64,000 nt of DNA from Lutibacter citreus (GCF_003260195.1 NZ_QEIH01000001.1:248001-312000), one strand, 5' to 3'; shown: positions 26,117 through 35,735, counted from the first letter of the stretch. The notes: generated by a model not told the origin, from the letters alone. Program-made: numbers and translations.

Positions 26117-26512
26117 TTAATTGATTAATGGAGTCTCGTTATCGGGAGTTTCATCTTCTAATTTTTTACTTTCAGCTTTTATTTGTGCTTTTTTAGCAAT
26201 TTCTTTTTCAAGTTTAGCAATTTTTACTTCTTGTTTCAAAACTAATTTATCCGTTTGAATACGTTCCCAATCTTTACCCATAAACTTATTGGTTATAAAG
26301 ACGTTTACAAAATGTAGTACCCATAAAAATAACCAAAGAACAATAGCCCAAACAAACCAATCTTCAAAGTAAGATTCACCAACTTTTAAAATTTTATTTA
26401 AAACAATAAGAAATACAGATCCTACTAAAAATAAGACAAAATGAAAATATAATCGTTTTTTTTGCTTAACGCGTTTGCGTGCATTTTCGTAAATTTCGTG
26501 TTGTTCGTTCAT
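26117..26512 (-). CDS. 2TM-domain membrane protein
   Basis: A 131-residue protein of the 2TM family common in Flavobacteriia. A basic N-terminal helix (ENARKRVKQKKRLYFH) precedes two membrane segments, about residues 21-41 and 52-73, joined by a short aromatic loop (ESYFEDWFVWA). A charged, likely coiled-coil tail (residues 85-120, Lys/Glu-rich) follows. The role is unknown; the domain also occurs at the N-terminus of some LytTR sensor proteins. It sits between thyA and folA, an arrangement probably due to cotranscription. Confidence 0.85.
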   Translation of the reverse strand: MNEQHEIYENARKRVKQKKRLYFHFVLFLVGSVFLIVLNKILKVGESYFEDWFVWAIVLWLFLWVLHFVNVFITNKFMGKDWERIQTDKLVLKQEVKIAKLEKEIAKKAQIKAESKKLEDETPDNETPLIN

Positions 26513-26564
26513 AGAAATAATTTTATACGATTAATAATTATTTAATTCAAAATAAAACGTTTAT

Positions 26565-27389
26565 TTAAACTGAAACTTTTCCTTTTATGTGTGGATGAGA
26601 ATTATAATTTACTAAAGTGAAATCTTCAAAAGTAAAATCTAAAATGTTTTTTATGTTTGGGTTGATTTCCATAGTAGGTAAATCTTTTGGTTCTCTAGAT
26701 AGTTGCAATTTAATTTGCTCACTATGATTACTATAAATATGAGCATCACCAAAAGTATGAATAAAATCGCCATATTCCAATTCGCAAACTTGAGCCATCA
26801 TCATAGTTAATAGGGCGTAAGAAGCAATATTAAAAGGTACTCCTAAAAATATATCGGCACTTCTTTGGTATAATTGACAAGATAATTTCCCGTCAGTTAC
26901 ATAAAATTGAAAAAAAGCATGGCAAGGAGGTAAAGCGGCTTTTCCGTTAGCTACATTTTCAGAAAAAGAAACAGAAGTGTCAGGTAATACACTTGGGTTC
27001 CACGCTGAAACTATCATTCTTCTACTATCAGGATTTGTTTTAATTGTATTTATAACGTCTTTAATTTGATCAATTCCTTCACTATTCCAATTGCGCCATT
27101 GATGTCCATAAACAGGTCCAAGATCTCCGTTTTCATCTGCCCAGGCATCCCAAATTTTAACACCATTTTCTTTTAAATATTCAATATTTGTGGCGCCTTT
27201 TAAAAACCATAAAAGTTCATAAATTATAGATTTTAAATGTAATTTTTTAGTAGTTACCATTGGGAAACCTTCACTTAAATCAAATCTCATTTGGTATCCA
27301 AAAATACTTTTAGTTCCCGTTCCTGTTCTATCTTCTTTTAAAGTTCCGTTTTCTTGAACGTGTTTAATTAAATCTAAATATTGTTTCAT
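26565..27389 (-). CDS. thyA: thymidylate synthase
   Basis: ThyA methylates dUMP to dTMP using methylene-tetrahydrofolate and yields dihydrofolate for FolA. The 274 residues are close to the E. coli 264. [18 protein letters not shown] marks the dUMP-phosphate Arg, [12 protein letters not shown] holds the catalytic Cys, and [19 protein letters not shown] is the second Arg and Asn signature. It is the first gene of the thyA-2TM-folA cluster. A TAATTTTG sequence (complement of 27441-27448) upstream fits a -7 box overlapping the start of the intergenic gap after nupC. Confidence 0.97.
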   Translation of the reverse strand: MKQYLDLIKHVQENGTLKEDRTGTGTKSIFGYQMRFDLSEGFPMVTTKKLHLKSIIYELLWFLKGATNIEYLKENGVKIWDAWADENGDLGPVYGHQWRNWNSEGIDQIKDVINTIKTNPDSRRMIVSAWNPSVLPDTSVSFSENVANGKAALPPCHAFFQFYVTDGKLSCQLYQRSADIFLGVPFNIASYALLTMMMAQVCELEYGDFIHTFGDAHIYSNHSEQIKLQLSREPKDLPTMEINPNIKNILDFTFEDFTLVNYNSHPHIKGKVSV

Positions 27390-27455
27390 TAAATTCTAAA
27401 TCGTTTAATAAGTGAAAATTATTTTGCTGTTAAGTTTAAGCAAAATTACTATAAT

Positions 27456-28850
27456 TTAACCAATTATCATTCCTGCAATAGTTGCTGATAATAAAGAAGC
27501 TATTGATCCACCAATTAAAGCTTTTAAACCAAATTCTGATAAAGTTTTTCTTTGACCAGGAGCTAGTGATCCAATTCCTCCAATTTGAATTCCAATAGAA
27601 GCAAAGTTAGCAAATCCACAAAGCATGTAAGTTGCCATAATTACCGATTTATTGTAAGTTAAATGTGTAACATTTGCCATGTTTTTTAATTCTGCTAACT
27701 GTATATAGCCTACAAATTCACTAGCAGCTAGTTTAACACCTAGTAATTGTCCCATTAACATAACATCTTCTTTTGCTACACCAATTAACCACATTAAAGG
27801 TGCAAAAATAGTTCCTAAAACAGATTCTAAAGTGAATTTTTGATATGGAGTATTTGTTACCATCCAATCATTTAAATTAGTTATATCTCCAACCCAACCT
27901 AAAATACCATTCAACATTGCAATAATTGCAACAAAAACAAGAAGCATTGCGGCAACATTAGCTGCCAGTTTTAAACCTTCGGTAGTACCATTGGCAATGG
28001 CATCTAAAATGTTAGATCCAATTTTGTCTTGTGAAACTTTTACATCAGTATTTATAGGCTCTGTTTGAGGGTAGAGCATTTTAGAAATAACAATAGCACC
28101 AGGTGCCGCCATAACAGATGCTGCTAATAAATGTTTAGCAAAATGAAGGCGTAATACTTCGTCATTTCCACCTAAAAAGCCAATATAGGCTGCAAGTACA
28201 CCACCAGCAACTGTTGCCATACCACCAATCATAACTAATAAAATTTCAGAACGATTCATACGTTCTAAATAAGCTTTAATCATTAATGGGGCTTCCGTTT
28301 GACCTAAGAAGATGTTTCCTGCAACTGACAAGCTTTCTGCTCCAGATATATGTAATAATTTTGTTAATAACCACGCTAATCCTTTCACTATAATCTGAAT
28401 TATTCCTAAATAAAAAAGTAATGAAGTTAAGGCTGAAAAGAAAATGATTGTTGGTAATATTTGAAAAACAAATATAAATCCATAGGAGTCAATATTCATT
28501 AATCCTCCAAAAAGGAATTCACTTCCTGCTGCAGTATAATCTAAAATATTTGTAAAAATCCCTCCAACAAATTCAAATATGGCTTGAATAAATGGGATTT
28601 TTAATACTCCCACAGCGATTAAAAGTTGTGCAGATAATCCTGCTCCAACTGTTTTCCAATTAATTGCTTTTCTATTGCTGCTAAATAAGTAGGCTATGGC
28701 AATTAAAGAAATCATACCTAAAATTCCTCTCCATAATGAATTAAAGGAGAATCCTTGATTATCAATAATTGTAGAAGTTGTTATATCTTGAGCACTTGCA
28801 GAGATTACACTAAAAAAGAGAAGGGATGAAATCCCAATTTTTTTAAACAT
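27456..28850 (-). CDS. concentrative nucleoside transporter (CNT/NupC family)
   Basis: CNT proteins import nucleosides with protons or sodium. The 464-residue protein has about ten membrane segments. Family motifs include GNIFLGQTEAPLMIKAYL (substrate-binding region), MATVAGGVLAAYIGFLGG, and ELKNMANVTHLTYNKSVIMATYMLCGFANFASIGIQIGG-type ending, seen here as CGFANFASIGIQIGG. The N-terminus carries an extra signal-peptide-like segment ending ASAQD, typical of Bacteroidota members. It lies upstream of thyA, and nucleoside uptake fits with thymidylate metabolism. Confidence 0.93.
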   Translation of the reverse strand: MFKKIGISSLLFFSVISASAQDITTSTIIDNQGFSFNSLWRGILGMISLIAIAYLFSSNRKAINWKTVGAGLSAQLLIAVGVLKIPFIQAIFEFVGGIFTNILDYTAAGSEFLFGGLMNIDSYGFIFVFQILPTIIFFSALTSLLFYLGIIQIIVKGLAWLLTKLLHISGAESLSVAGNIFLGQTEAPLMIKAYLERMNRSEILLVMIGGMATVAGGVLAAYIGFLGGNDEVLRLHFAKHLLAASVMAAPGAIVISKMLYPQTEPINTDVKVSQDKIGSNILDAIANGTTEGLKLAANVAAMLLVFVAIIAMLNGILGWVGDITNLNDWMVTNTPYQKFTLESVLGTIFAPLMWLIGVAKEDVMLMGQLLGVKLAASEFVGYIQLAELKNMANVTHLTYNKSVIMATYMLCGFANFASIGIQIGGIGSLAPGQRKTLSEFGLKALIGGSIASLLSATIAGMIIG

Positions 28851-28863
28851 ATTGTGTTGTTGG

Positions 28864-29475
28864 TTAAATTGTGCGTTTGTTAATTTCGTCGCGAATTTTG
28901 GCAGCTAATTCATAATCTTCATTTTCAACTGCTTGTTCTAATTTTTCGTTCAATTGCTTTAAACTGTCTCCTGTAAAAGATGATTTTTCAACAGTTTCTG
29001 TAGTTTCAAGTATTTTTTCAATTTCAATTTCATCTTCAGTACCCGGATTTAATTCATCTTTCATCTTTAAATAAATACCAGCTTTATCTAAAATGTTTTC
29101 ATAAGTAAAAATAGGGGCATCAAATCTAGTTGCAAGAGCAATAGCATCAGAAGTTCTGGTGTCTATTATTTCTTCTATTTTATCTCTTTCACAAATTAAA
29201 CTAGAATAAAAAACACCATCTACAAGCTTATGAATAATAACTTGTTTTATAATAATTTGAAATCTATCAGCAAAAGTTTTAAAAAGATCATGTGTTAATG
29301 GTCTTGGAGGTTTTATTTCTTTTTCTAATGCAATTGCAATAGATTGAGCTTCAAATGCTCCAATAACAATAGGTAATGTTCTGTTTCCTTTTACTTCGCT
29401 CAAAACCAAAGCGTAAGCGCCGCTTTGTGTTTGGCTGTAAGATATTCCTTTTATATTTAGACGAACTAAACTCAT
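28864..29475 (-). CDS. bifunctional nuclease-family protein with UVR motif
   Basis: A 203-residue protein. Residues 1-145 match the BFN/DUF151 domain (IVIGAFEAQSIAIALE, then TRTSDAIALATRFDAPIF near residues 106-123), described in plants and some bacteria as a nuclease acting on RNA and DNA. Residues about 165-200 form a UVR helix (LNEKLEQAVENEDYELAAKIRDEI), the motif that mediates UvrB-UvrC and ClpC-McsA contacts. The domain pair is common in Bacteroidota. It is separated from nupC by 13 bases and probably cotranscribed. Actual nuclease activity is unproven. Confidence 0.88.
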   Translation of the reverse strand: MSLVRLNIKGISYSQTQSGAYALVLSEVKGNRTLPIVIGAFEAQSIAIALEKEIKPPRPLTHDLFKTFADRFQIIIKQVIIHKLVDGVFYSSLICERDKIEEIIDTRTSDAIALATRFDAPIFTYENILDKAGIYLKMKDELNPGTEDEIEIEKILETTETVEKSSFTGDSLKQLNEKLEQAVENEDYELAAKIRDEINKRTI

Positions 29476-29490
29476 AAGTTAAAATTAGCA

Positions 29491-29537
29491 AAAAAAACTG
29501 TCTAATTTAAGGACAACAATGTCAAAAAATTAGACAG
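29491..29537 (-). terminator. intrinsic terminator after etfB-etfA
   Basis: Eleven-base arms (29498-29508 and 29527-29537) form a perfect stem; on the minus strand seven T follow at 29497-29491. Confidence 0.85.
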
Positions 29538-29565
29538 CCTTGTTAAGAGGCACAATTTAATAAAA

Positions 29566-30531
29566 TTATGCGTTATTTACTTTAAATTCTTTTAACTTTT
29601 CAATTAATTTAGGAACAACTTCAAAAGCATCACCTACAATTCCATAATCGGCAGCCTTAAAAAACGGAGCATCAGGGTCTGTATTAATCACTACTTTTAC
29701 TTTAGATGAATTAATACCAGCTAAATGTTGAATTGCTCCTGAGATTCCAATTGCTATGTATAAATTTGCTGCAACTGGTTTTCCTGTTTGCCCAACATGT
29801 TCGCTGTGAGATCTCCAACCTAAATCAGAAACTGGTTTAGAACATGCTGTTGCAGCTCCTAATATAGAAGCTAATTCTTCTATCATTCCCCAATTTTCAG
29901 GTCCTTTTAATCCTCTACCTCCTGAAACAACAATATCGGCATCGGCGATAGTAACTTTTCCTGTTGTTTGTTCAATTGATTCAGATTTTAAGTTGTTTTC
30001 TGTTATTACTGGAGAAAAATCTTCTATAGATCCTGAAACTTCATTTTCAAAAAGACCGTAAGAATTTTTAGCTAAACCAATAATTTTTACATCTGTTGAA
30101 ATACTACAATTGTTAAAAGCTTTGTTTGAAAAAGCTTTACGTTTAACTGTAAAAGGAGCAGTGGAACTTGGAATTTCAACTACATTGCTTGCATATCCTG
30201 CTTTTAAATTAACTGCAACCATTGGCGCAATATATAATCCATTTGCATTTGAGTCTATAATAATAACTTGCGCATTTTCTTTTTCAGCAGCTTGCACTAT
30301 AATAGATGTGTAATTTTTAGCATTAAATGAAGAAAGCTCAGCATTTGAGACATTTAGTACTTTTTCTGCTCCATATTTATACAATGCTTCATTTTCAGAT
30401 GCATTTATGGATAAAACTACCAAGTTAGTTGCTAATTCTTCTGCTATTTTTTTTCCGTAAGAAGTTACTTCAAACGAGGTTTTTTTAAATTTTCCTTCCG
30501 AAGTTGATTCGGCAAAAACTAAAACTGACAT
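29566..30531 (-). CDS. etfA: electron transfer flavoprotein alpha subunit
   Basis: EtfA with EtfB carries electrons from acyl-CoA dehydrogenases to the ETF-quinone oxidoreductase. The 321-residue protein has an N-terminal alpha/beta domain and the C-terminal FAD-binding domain with GGRGLKGPENWGMIEELA, GWRSHSEHVGQTGKPV and IAIGISGAIQHLAGIN, plus VINTDPDAPFFKAADYGIVGD. It follows etfB by 98 bases on the same strand and ends at a strong terminator. Confidence 0.96.
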   Translation of the reverse strand: MSVLVFAESTSEGKFKKTSFEVTSYGKKIAEELATNLVVLSINASENEALYKYGAEKVLNVSNAELSSFNAKNYTSIIVQAAEKENAQVIIIDSNANGLYIAPMVAVNLKAGYASNVVEIPSSTAPFTVKRKAFSNKAFNNCSISTDVKIIGLAKNSYGLFENEVSGSIEDFSPVITENNLKSESIEQTTGKVTIADADIVVSGGRGLKGPENWGMIEELASILGAATACSKPVSDLGWRSHSEHVGQTGKPVAANLYIAIGISGAIQHLAGINSSKVKVVINTDPDAPFFKAADYGIVGDAFEVVPKLIEKLKEFKVNNA

Positions 30532-30629
30532 ATTTTTAGGTTTTAGATTTTAGATTAAGAATTTAATTCTTTTTCTAAAATGTTATTTTTGATTTTTTAT
30601 AATACTTATATGTTATTAAAATTGAAAAT

Positions 30630-31376
30630 TTAAATAACCTTTGCTTCGTTATGAAGTAAATTTATTAGTTCTTCAACATTATCTGCTTCAACAATTTTAC
30701 AAGCAGATTTCGCTGCTGGTTTATCAAATGATTTAGTAGAAGTAGTAGTTTCAGAACTAACAGGTTCAATTACAGAAAGTGGTTTTTTACGAGCCATCAT
30801 GATACCTCGCATATTAGGAATTTTTAAGTCCTTTTCTTCAACTAAACCTTTTTGACCCGCAATAACTAAAGGTAAATTACAAGAAAGAATCTCTTTTCCT
30901 CCGTCAATTTCTCTAGAGATAGTTGCTTTATCTCCTTCAACTTCTAAACCAATACATGCATTTACAAAGTTATAATCTAGTATAGAAGCAAGCATTCCAG
31001 GAACCATTCCTCCATTATAATCAATAGATTCTTTACCAGCTAAAACAAGATTGTACTCTCCGCTCTTCACTACTTCAGCTAGTTCTTGTGCAACAGAAAA
31101 ACCATCAATAGCTTCCATATTTACTCTAATAGCATTGTCTGCTCCAATTGCTAATGCTTTACGCAAAGTAGGTTCTGTAGAAGCATTACCAACATTAACA
31201 ACAGTTATAGTTGCACCTTGTTTTTCTTTAAACCACATGGCTCTAGTTAATGCAAATTCATCATATGGATTAATTACAAATTGTACGCCATTAGTATCGA
31301 ATTTTGTGTCGTTATCCGTAAAATTAATTTTCGATGTTGTATCGGGTACATGACTAATACAGACTAATATTTTCAT
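30630..31376 (-). CDS. etfB: electron transfer flavoprotein beta subunit
   Basis: EtfB pairs with EtfA and binds AMP. The 248-residue product contains NPYDEFALTRAMWFKEK, AIRVNMEAIDGF, GKESIDYNGGMVPGMLAS and the ETF-beta signature near IPNMRGIMMARKKPLSV. It is the first gene of etfB-etfA and is divergent from pdhB. A perfect 18-base palindrome lies about 85 bases upstream of its ATG, over the position expected for its -33 element. Confidence 0.95.
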   Translation of the reverse strand: MKILVCISHVPDTTSKINFTDNDTKFDTNGVQFVINPYDEFALTRAMWFKEKQGATITVVNVGNASTEPTLRKALAIGADNAIRVNMEAIDGFSVAQELAEVVKSGEYNLVLAGKESIDYNGGMVPGMLASILDYNFVNACIGLEVEGDKATISREIDGGKEILSCNLPLVIAGQKGLVEEKDLKIPNMRGIMMARKKPLSVIEPVSSETTTSTKSFDKPAAKSACKIVEADNVEELINLLHNEAKVI

Positions 31377-31433
31377 TTTGATATTTTTTTAGATTTTTAG
31401 TGTAAGATTAATGACTTACGCATTTAATTTTTA

Positions 31434-31441
31434 CGAATATA
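31434..31441 (-). promoter_or_regulatory. putative -7 box of etfB-etfA
   Basis: The minus strand reads TATATTCG, one mismatch from TAnnTTTG. The expected -33 position falls inside the 18-base palindrome at 31459-31476. Confidence 0.4.
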
Positions 31442-31458
31442 CTACTTTTTTTAAAAAA

Positions 31459-31476
31459 TACTATGCGTGCATAGTA
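31459..31476. promoter_or_regulatory. perfect palindrome, candidate operator between etfB and pdhB
   Basis: TACTATGCGTGCATAGTA consists of 8-base arms around a GT centre. Its form and length suit a dimeric TetR- or MarR-type repressor. It overlaps the likely -33 region of etfB and is 23 bases before the pdhB -33 element, so it may control one or both. Confidence 0.65.
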
Positions 31477-31498
31477 AAATTTTATAAAGTATTATTTT

Positions 31499-31530
31499 TT
31501 TGAATGTAAATTCAGAATTCATTACTTTTG
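31499..31530 (+). promoter_or_regulatory. pdhB promoter
   Basis: TTTG (31499-31502), a 20-base spacer and TACTTTTG (31523-31530) match the consensus. The ATG follows at 31552. Confidence 0.75.
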
Positions 31531-31551
31531 CAATTCCATAAAAATTATATA

Positions 31552-32532
31552 ATGAAGACAATACAATTTAGACAAGCTATTTGTGAAGCAATGAGCGAAG
31601 AGATGAGAAGAGATGAATCTATCTTTTTAATTGGTGAAGAAGTTGCTGAATATAATGGAGCATACAAAGCTTCAAAAGGAATGCTAGATGAATTTGGTGC
31701 AAAGAGAGTTATTGATTCTCCAATTGCGGAATTAGGTTTTGCAGGTATTTCTGTTGGAGCTGCAATGAATGGTAACAGGCCAATTGTTGAATTTATGACG
31801 TTCAATTTTGCTTTAGTCGGTATTGATCAGATAATTAACAATGCAGCAAAAATCAGACAAATGTCTGGAGGTCAATTACATTGTCCAATAGTATTTAGAG
31901 GTCCAACTGGTTCTGCCGGTCAATTAGGAGCTACGCATTCACAAGCATTTGAAAACTGGTTTGCAAATACACCTGGTTTAAAAGTTATTATACCATCAAA
32001 TCCTTATGATGCAAAAGGTTTATTAAAGGCAGCAATAAGAGATGATGATCCTGTTATTTTTATGGAATCTGAACAGATGTATGGTGATAAAATGGATATT
32101 CCTGAAGGAGATTACATTATTCCTATTGGAGTTGCAGATATTAAAAGAGAAGGTACAGATGTTACCATAGTTTCTTGGGGGAAAATTATTAAAGAAGCAT
32201 ATAAAGCAGCTGACGTTTTAGAAAAAGAAGGAATTTCTTGTGAAATTATTGATATGAGAACTATTAGACCAATGGATTTTGAAGCTATTTTTACTTCAGT
32301 TAAAAAAACAAATCGTTTGGTTGTTTTAGAAGAGTCTTGGCCGTTTGCTAGTATTTCTTCAGAAATTACTTTTCAAGTTCAAGAAAATATATTTGATTAT
32401 TTAGATGCACCTGTTAGAAGAATTACAACTGCAGATACTCCAGCAGCTTATTCTCCTGTTTTAATGGAAGAATGGTTGCCAAACTTTAACGATGTTGTTA
32501 AAGCGGTAAAAGATGTAATGTATTTAAAATAA
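31552..32532 (+). CDS. pdhB: pyruvate dehydrogenase E1 component, beta subunit
   Basis: The beta subunit of the thiamine-diphosphate dependent E1 that decarboxylates pyruvate for acetyl-CoA. The ATG at 31552 gives 326 residues, normal for the family; an upstream TTG at 31528 lies inside the -7 box. Signatures are IFLIGEEVAEYNGAYKASKG (ThDP-contacting Glu), IDSPIAELGFAGISVGAAM, GPTGSAGQLGATHSQAFE and the transketolase C-terminal RMTIRPMD-type segment (MRTIRPMDFEAI). The alpha subunit and E2 genes are not adjacent. A pyruvate role rather than branched-chain is the best fit but not proven. Confidence 0.93.
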   Translation: MKTIQFRQAICEAMSEEMRRDESIFLIGEEVAEYNGAYKASKGMLDEFGAKRVIDSPIAELGFAGISVGAAMNGNRPIVEFMTFNFALVGIDQIINNAAKIRQMSGGQLHCPIVFRGPTGSAGQLGATHSQAFENWFANTPGLKVIIPSNPYDAKGLLKAAIRDDDPVIFMESEQMYGDKMDIPEGDYIIPIGVADIKREGTDVTIVSWGKIIKEAYKAADVLEKEGISCEIIDMRTIRPMDFEAIFTSVKKTNRLVVLEESWPFASISSEITFQVQENIFDYLDAPVRRITTADTPAAYSPVLMEEWLPNFNDVVKAVKDVMYLK

Positions 32533-32553
32533 AGGCATAAAATTTGCGTTAAT

Positions 32554-32590
32554 AATTCCTTTCAAGTTAATCTTGGAAGGAATTTTTTTA
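32554..32590 (+). terminator. intrinsic terminator after pdhB
   Basis: AATTCCTTTCAAG and CTTGGAAGGAATT form a near-perfect 13-bp stem followed by T-run; the next gene starts 3 bases later. Confidence 0.85.
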
Positions 32591-32592
32591 TT

Positions 32593-35085
32593 ATGAAAAA
32601 CAAATATTACTTATTTTGTATACTGTTTGTAGTTAGTGCAACAGTTTTCTCTCAGGTGAAAATTAGTGGAACAGTAATAGATGCTCAAAATGAATCTATT
32701 CCATTTGCAAATATTTTATTTGTAGGTTCAACTATTGGTACCGTATCTGATGAGAATGGAAAATTTTATCTAGAATCTAACAAAACATATAATGAAGTGG
32801 AAGTCTCTTTTTTAGGGTACGAAACTAAAATTATCCCTGTAAAAAGTAGAGATTTTAAAATGGTAATTACACTTGAAGAGGCAGCTTCTCAATTAAAAGA
32901 AGTTTTTATTTATTCAGGGAAAGTAAAGAAAAAAGGGAATCCAGCCATTGCAATTCTTAAGAAAATTTGGGAGAAGCAGCGTAAAAACGGTATTCATTTA
33001 TTCGATCAATATCAGTACGAAAAGTACGAGAAGTTAGAGTTTGATATGAATAATATAGACAGTGTAATGATGGAGAAAAAGCTGTTTAAAGGTATGGAGT
33101 TTATTTTTGAAAGTATTGATACTTCACGAATTACCGGTAAAGCTTTTTTACCAATTTTTATAAATGAATCTGTTTATGATTCTTATGGTAAAAATAAGGG
33201 AGGGCATAAGTTAAGAGAAGATTTAAAAGCAAATAAAAATTCAGGGTTTAATTCTAATCAAAATGTTATTGCTTTTATAAAAGATTTATATGTAGATTAT
33301 GATATTTACGATAGCTATATTAAAATTTTTGATAAAAGTTTTGTGAGTCCAATTTCTAAGGCTTCTGGTATTTCTACTTATAATTACGTTTTAACAGATA
33401 GTGCTTATATAGATAATAAATGGTGTTATAACATTTTGTATTATCCTAGAAGGAAAGGAGAATTAACGTTTAAAGGAGATTTTTGGGTAAACGATTCAAC
33501 TTTTGCAGTTAAAGAAATTAATATGCAAGCTACCAGAAGTGCAAACATTAACTGGGTAAAGGATATTTATATAGAGCAAGAATTTGATGTTTTAAACGAT
33601 TCAGTTTTTTTATTGAAAAGAGATCATATGCTTTCTGATTTTAGTCTTAATAAAAAAGATAAATCAAAAGGAGTCTACGGTAGGAGAACAACAATGTATA
33701 AGGATTATAAATTTAATGAAGAGAAACCTTCAAAATTTTATGCTGAGAAGGTAGATGTTTACGATAAAAAAATATATAATAAAGCCAATGATTATTGGAG
33801 CGAAAATAGGCAAGAAAAGCTAAATAAAAATGAATTAGGTATTTATAAAATGTTAGATACACTAACAACAGTTCCTAAATTTAAAAAAATATACAACACA
33901 ATTTCAATATTGGGCTCTGGATATATAGAGTTTAATAACTTTGATTTTGGATCAATTTATTCAACAATTGGAAAAAATGATGTTGAAGGTTTAAGACTAA
34001 GAGCAGGTGGGCGAACCTATTTAGGGGGAAATGAACCTTGGAGGTTACAAGGTTATACGGCTTATGGTTTTGATGATAATAAGTTTAAATATGGAATGTC
34101 TGGTAAATGGATGGTAAATCCAAAAAGTAGGTTTACCATTGGAGGTGGGAATAGGAGAGATGTTGAACAAATAGGAGTAAGTTTAACCACTACAAATGAT
34201 ATTTTAGGAAGAAGTTTTGCTTCATCTTCATTTTTTGCAAGTGGAGACAATAGTAAATTAACTTCAATTAATTTATCAAATGTTTTTATGTCTATTGAGC
34301 CAAGCAAGAACCTTAAATTTAAATTAGGAGCATCATATAGAACTTTAGAATCGGCATCGTCAGATACCTTTAATTTGGATTATTGGGTTGATAAAGTAAA
34401 TAACATAAGTAGATCAGATTTAATTCAATCTGAAGTTAATTTTTCAATTAAATTTACACCAAATAGAAAAACCATAGGTTATGGGGTAGAACGTAATGAA
34501 GTTTCAGATACTTACTCAACATTATTTTTAAATTATTCTCAAGGAATTAAAGGGGTTATTAATAGTGATTTTGATTATCAAAAATTACAATTTTATTATA
34601 GACAGCCAATATTAATTGGAGGTTTTGGAAGAATGTTCACAACCTTTGAAGTTGGTAAAACCTTTGGAGAAGTTCCTCTAGGTTTATTAAATGTTGTTCC
34701 AGGAAATCAATCATATTTTACAATTGAAAATACTTATTCATTATTAAATTATTACGAATTTGTAACAGATACGTATGCTTCTCTTCATATTGAGCATAGT
34801 TTTAATGGTAGGTTTTTGTCACGGATTCCATTATTAAGAAAATTAAATTTAAGAGAAATAGTAGGTGTAAAAGGTGTTTGGGGAGAAATTTCAAAAGAAA
34901 ATTTAGCTTTAAATGCTTCAAACATAAATTATGTAGCCCCAACTGATGGTTATTACGAATATAGCGTAGGTATTGGTAATATATTAAAAGTTTTTAGAAT
35001 TGATTTTAGCTGGAGAGGTAATTATAAAGATGTGCCTGGCGCCAATAATTTTGCAATCAAAGGAGCTTTTGGATTTCATTTTTAA
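32593..35085 (+). CDS. DUF5686 outer-membrane protein with carboxypeptidase-like regulatory domain
   Basis: An 830-residue exported protein. A signal peptide (residues 1-20, ending TVFSQ) is followed by a carboxypeptidase D regulatory-like beta-sandwich (about 22-95, VKISGTVIDAQNESIPFANI) as in many TonB receptors. The rest matches DUF5686, with a C-terminal half rich in alternating strands and ending in Phe (GAFGFHF), consistent with an outer-membrane beta-barrel. There is no plug domain, so it is not a standard TonB receptor. It commonly lies beside pdhB in flavobacteria. Function unknown. Confidence 0.87.
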   Translation: MKNKYYLFCILFVVSATVFSQVKISGTVIDAQNESIPFANILFVGSTIGTVSDENGKFYLESNKTYNEVEVSFLGYETKIIPVKSRDFKMVITLEEAASQLKEVFIYSGKVKKKGNPAIAILKKIWEKQRKNGIHLFDQYQYEKYEKLEFDMNNIDSVMMEKKLFKGMEFIFESIDTSRITGKAFLPIFINESVYDSYGKNKGGHKLREDLKANKNSGFNSNQNVIAFIKDLYVDYDIYDSYIKIFDKSFVSPISKASGISTYNYVLTDSAYIDNKWCYNILYYPRRKGELTFKGDFWVNDSTFAVKEINMQATRSANINWVKDIYIEQEFDVLNDSVFLLKRDHMLSDFSLNKKDKSKGVYGRRTTMYKDYKFNEEKPSKFYAEKVDVYDKKIYNKANDYWSENRQEKLNKNELGIYKMLDTLTTVPKFKKIYNTISILGSGYIEFNNFDFGSIYSTIGKNDVEGLRLRAGGRTYLGGNEPWRLQGYTAYGFDDNKFKYGMSGKWMVNPKSRFTIGGGNRRDVEQIGVSLTTTNDILGRSFASSSFFASGDNSKLTSINLSNVFMSIEPSKNLKFKLGASYRTLESASSDTFNLDYWVDKVNNISRSDLIQSEVNFSIKFTPNRKTIGYGVERNEVSDTYSTLFLNYSQGIKGVINSDFDYQKLQFYYRQPILIGGFGRMFTTFEVGKTFGEVPLGLLNVVPGNQSYFTIENTYSLLNYYEFVTDTYASLHIEHSFNGRFLSRIPLLRKLNLREIVGVKGVWGEISKENLALNASNINYVAPTDGYYEYSVGIGNILKVFRIDFSWRGNYKDVPGANNFAIKGAFGFHF

Positions 35086-35124
35086 AATTTAAGTTTTATT
35101 AACAAAGAAAATGTAACGTTTTTG

Positions 35125-35132
35125 TATTTTTG
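35125..35132 (+). promoter_or_regulatory. putative -7 box of ppa
   Basis: TATTTTTG matches TAnnTTTG 22 bases before the ppa ATG; no clear -33 element. Confidence 0.45.
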
Positions 35133-35154
35133 CAGAAATTAAATCATAAGAAAT

Positions 35155-35706
35155 ATGAGTGGTAAAGAAAAAGAGCAAGTAAAAACAAAGAAAGCTGAAA
35201 CATTTGATGTACTAATAGAGATTCCAAAAGGAAGTAGAAATAAATATGAATATGATTTTACTTTACACAAAATTAGATTCGATAGAATGTTATTTTCATC
35301 AATGATGTATCCTGGAGATTATGGATTTATTCCTGAAACTTTAGCATTGGATAAAGATCCACTAGATGTATTAGTTTTATGTTCTGAGCCAAGTTACCCT
35401 ATGGTTGTTATGGAAGTTAGACCAATTGGAGTTTTTTATATGACTGATGAAAAAGGACCAGATGAAAAAATAATTTGTGTACCCGTTTCTGACCCTATTT
35501 GGAGTAAAAGACTAGATATATCTCATATAAACCCTCATAGATTAAAAGAAATAGAACATTTTTTTCAAGTTTATAAAGATTTAGAGGAAAAGAAAGTTGA
35601 TACAGGTGGTTGGGGAGATGCAGAGGCAGCGATTAAAATTTATCATGAATGTATTGAACGCTATGAAAATAGTGAACACAAAAAGAAAAGAACCTTTACA
35701 ATATAA
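35155..35706 (+). CDS. ppa: soluble inorganic pyrophosphatase, family I
   Basis: Ppa hydrolyses pyrophosphate to phosphate, pulling biosynthetic reactions forward. The 183-residue product shows the family I acidic signature DKDPLDVLVL (metal-binding Asp residues), preceded by EIPKGSRNKYEYD and YPGDYGFIPET. It lies just before a membrane-bound pyrophosphatase gene, so the cell has both heat-dissipating and energy-conserving pyrophosphatases; a terminator between them shows they are separate transcripts. Confidence 0.95.
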   Translation: MSGKEKEQVKTKKAETFDVLIEIPKGSRNKYEYDFTLHKIRFDRMLFSSMMYPGDYGFIPETLALDKDPLDVLVLCSEPSYPMVVMEVRPIGVFYMTDEKGPDEKIICVPVSDPIWSKRLDISHINPHRLKEIEHFFQVYKDLEEKKVDTGGWGDAEAAIKIYHECIERYENSEHKKKRTFTI

Positions 35707-35735
35707 GATTCCTAAGAATTTACAAATAACATTGA

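Noticed and set aside
30540-30565. Telomere-like AACCTAAA/ATCTAAA runs between etfB and etfA, with similar text near 47210-47235
   Set aside because: Short AT-rich simple repeats, probably neutral drift; no longer array or shared context.
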